NCBI GenBank assembly: GCA_020049245.1
Contig: JAIFLB010000116.1
Span: 1-6,323, forward strand
Source: Betaproteobacteria bacterium
Lineage (GTDB): Bacteria > Pseudomonadota > Gammaproteobacteria > Burkholderiales > Thiobacillaceae
Reading direction: 5' to 3'
DNA: 6,323 nt
Every line of letters begins with the position of its first letter. Position 1 is the stretch's first letter. The translations under genes were made by a program, and so were the position numbers. Under the pieces are notes generated by a model, which worked only from the letters and a program-made list of their open reading frames with translations, did no database searches and was not told the origin of the DNA. Of the stretch, positions 5,112-6,323 are shown one piece after another.

Positions 5112-6257
5112 TCACAGAATCACCCCATACGGCCAGTTTTCACGAACAACCTGCGCCGGCAACATCGCCAGCACCTTCAGCGCGAAATCGGTATCGGCTT
5201 CCGACAAAGCCCGCAGCGCATGCGCGCGCAGCAACACCTGCAAGGCCTTGCCGAACATCGGCGGGTCGAGCATTTCGCCTTCGAACTTGATCGCGCCACC
5301 AAGCAGCGCATCGGCTTCCACGGCGGCTTTCAGCACACGGATGTTGCGCGCCACTTCGGTGGGTGACGGCGTGTAGGCCACCTTGCACAGATGGATGTGG
5401 CTGGGATGGATCACCTGCTTGCCGGTCAGACCCATCGCCGCTTCCTCGCAGGCATGGCGATAGACGACACGCGATTCGTCGTCGCCGTGCAGGTCCAGCC
5501 AGCGCCGGATGTCGTGCGGTTCCAGGTAGTTTTCCGGCATGCCGGCCTGGCCGATCAGCACCTCGACGCCGCCGATGACGCCGACGCCGTTGATGCGCGC
5601 TTCGAAGATGATCTGGTGCAGAAAGTACGACAGTTCCTGCGTCCAGCCGCGCGGCGTGATCTGGATGCCCATCGCCTTGGAGAAGTCGTGGATGCCGAAC
5701 ACGACATGCTTCACGGTCGGGTAGGCCATGATGTCCGGCGCAATCTTCAGCGACTTGGGGTGTTCGATGATCGGCTGGATGGTGATGCGCGGATTCATCC
5801 CGGCCAGACACGCCGACAGATCGCGGATCTCAGCCGCGCCGTAGGCTTCGCCCGCCTTTGCCAGCATCACCACGTCGATATGGTCGGCCAGATCGCGCAC
5901 CATTTTCATATCGAGTTCGTATTCCGGCGTGCGAAACGGGTTGATCCGCACCGCTACCGCCAGATCGTCTCGATTCAGACTGGGCAATTCCTGCCGCAAC
6001 AAGTCGCGGGATAGCGCTTTCTGGCGGCAGCCATCTTCCAGATCGAACAACAAAGTCTGCGCATGGCATTGCCGCGCGTGCTTCTGGAAACGCAGCGCGG
6101 CAGCTTCCAGGTCTTCATAAAGACCCAACGCCGGCGCGTACTTCACCGGCGGGTAATAGAGTTGAATGCCAGGCCAGTATTCACCCAACCCCGCACCCAA
6201 ACCCGCACCCAAACCTGCGCCCAAATTGCTGCCAACCTCGCAGCTAGCGATGGCCAT
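5112..6257 (-). CDS. HpcH/HpaI (CitE-like) CoA-ester lyase with Gly-rich N-terminal repeat (381 aa)
   Basis: First gene of the cluster in transcription order. The ATG at 6257 follows AGGAG with a 6-nt spacer. The barrel motifs are FDLEDG (71-76), VRINP with the substrate Arg (R104), MLAK (K134), IIEHP with the metal-ligand Glu (E165), GIHDF with the metal-ligand Asp (D191) and GKQVIHPSHI (279-288). It is longer than a minimal CitE-like lyase, with extra N-terminal residues and a C-terminal helical tail (about 320-381). Residues 12-25 are a low-complexity LGAG repeat encoded by a 12-bp tandem repeat; the conserved part seems to begin at EYWPGIQLYYPP (26-37). Such enzymes cleave or condense malyl-, beta-methylmalyl- or citramalyl-type CoA esters in the cytoplasm. 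It is clearly a different subfamily from the other two lyases here. Substrate unassigned. Confidence 0.87.
   Translation of the reverse strand: MAIASCEVGSNLGAGLGAGLGAGLGEYWPGIQLYYPPVKYAPALGLYEDLEAAALRFQKHARQCHAQTLLFDLEDGCRQKALSRDLLRQELPSLNRDDLAVAVRINPFRTPEYELDMKMVRDLADHIDVVMLAKAGEAYGAAEIRDLSACLAGMNPRITIQPIIEHPKSLKIAPDIMAYPTVKHVVFGIHDFSKAMGIQITPRGWTQELSYFLHQIIFEARINGVGVIGGVEVLIGQAGMPENYLEPHDIRRWLDLHGDDESRVVYRHACEEAAMGLTGKQVIHPSHIHLCKVAYTPSPTEVARNIRVLKAAVEADALLGGAIKFEGEMLDPPMFGKALQVLLRAHALRALSEADTDFALKVLAMLPAQVVRENWPYGVIL
6184..6225. repeat. 12-bp tandem repeat, 3.5 copies, inside a coding region
   Basis: Units CCCAACCCCGCA (6184-6195), CCCAAACCCGCA (6196-6207) and CCCAAACCTGCG (6208-6219) plus the half unit CCCAAA (6220-6225) are head to tail. 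Because 12 is a multiple of 3, copy-number change keeps the frame and adds or removes four residues (Leu-Gly-Ala-Gly) near the N-terminus of the 381-aa lyase. Confidence 0.88.
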
Positions 6258-6323
6258 ATCGATCTCCTCGTCACTCGATCAAAGTGGAAGCAGGTCGATG
6301 CCTGTTCCTTATGTCTGATGCTT
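6258..6323 (-). promoter_or_regulatory. 5' leader of the first lyase gene with ribosome binding site
   Basis: These 66 nt precede the first gene of the cluster. On the minus strand AGGAG (6268-6264) lies 6 nt before the ATG at 6257. I see no convincing -35/-10 pair or operator in the remaining bases, and the window ends too soon to tell whether the operon begins here or continues upstream. Confidence 0.45.

Overview
The window is a single gene-dense stretch in which every real gene lies on the minus strand, so it is read from high to low coordinates. It is GC-rich. The codon use, the protein families and the GTAG-headed palindromic repeats suggest a proteobacterium. A betaproteobacterium of the Rhodocyclales/Burkholderiales type is my best guess, but that is inference and nothing in the window fixes the taxon.

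Layout in transcription order: (1) a 381-aa HpcH/HpaI (CitE-like) CoA-ester lyase at 6257-5112; (2) an AMP-forming acyl-CoA ligase of about 541 aa at 4913-3288; (3) a second, 304-aa CitE-like lyase at 3169-2255; (4) a 351-aa double-hotdog MaoC-type hydratase resembling mesaconyl-CoA (beta-methylmalyl-CoA) hydratase at 2205-1150; (5) a third, divergent CitE-like lyase at 975 that runs off the window end after 325 codons. Same orientation, short gaps and good ribosome binding sites point to one operon. The likely theme is chemistry of branched C4-C5 dicarboxylyl-CoA esters: an acid is activated to its CoA thioester, an unsaturated acyl-CoA is hydrated to a beta-hydroxyacyl-CoA, and that is cleaved (or formed by condensation) by lyases. 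Products could be glyoxylate plus propionyl-CoA or acetyl-CoA, or pyruvate plus acetyl-CoA. This resembles the tail of the ethylmalonyl-CoA pathway or the mesaconate/itaconate degradation routes, but no gene for an upstream step of those pathways is present here.

Three of the four junctions between genes contain short palindromic repeats. Two (1005-1079, 4999-5072) are paired inverted units of one REP family and one (3187-3272) is a pair from a second family. All begin with GTAG and end with CTAC, the hallmark of REP/REPIN elements mobilised by RAYT (TnpA-REP) transposases. A lone second-family unit and an unrelated GC-rich hairpin are also present. The best observation is at the ligase/second-lyase junction: the REPIN is flanked by an exact 13-bp direct repeat. 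One copy supplies the ligase stop codon, the other the ribosome binding site and start codon of the next gene, as if the element had split a former ATGA stop/start overlap while duplicating the junction.
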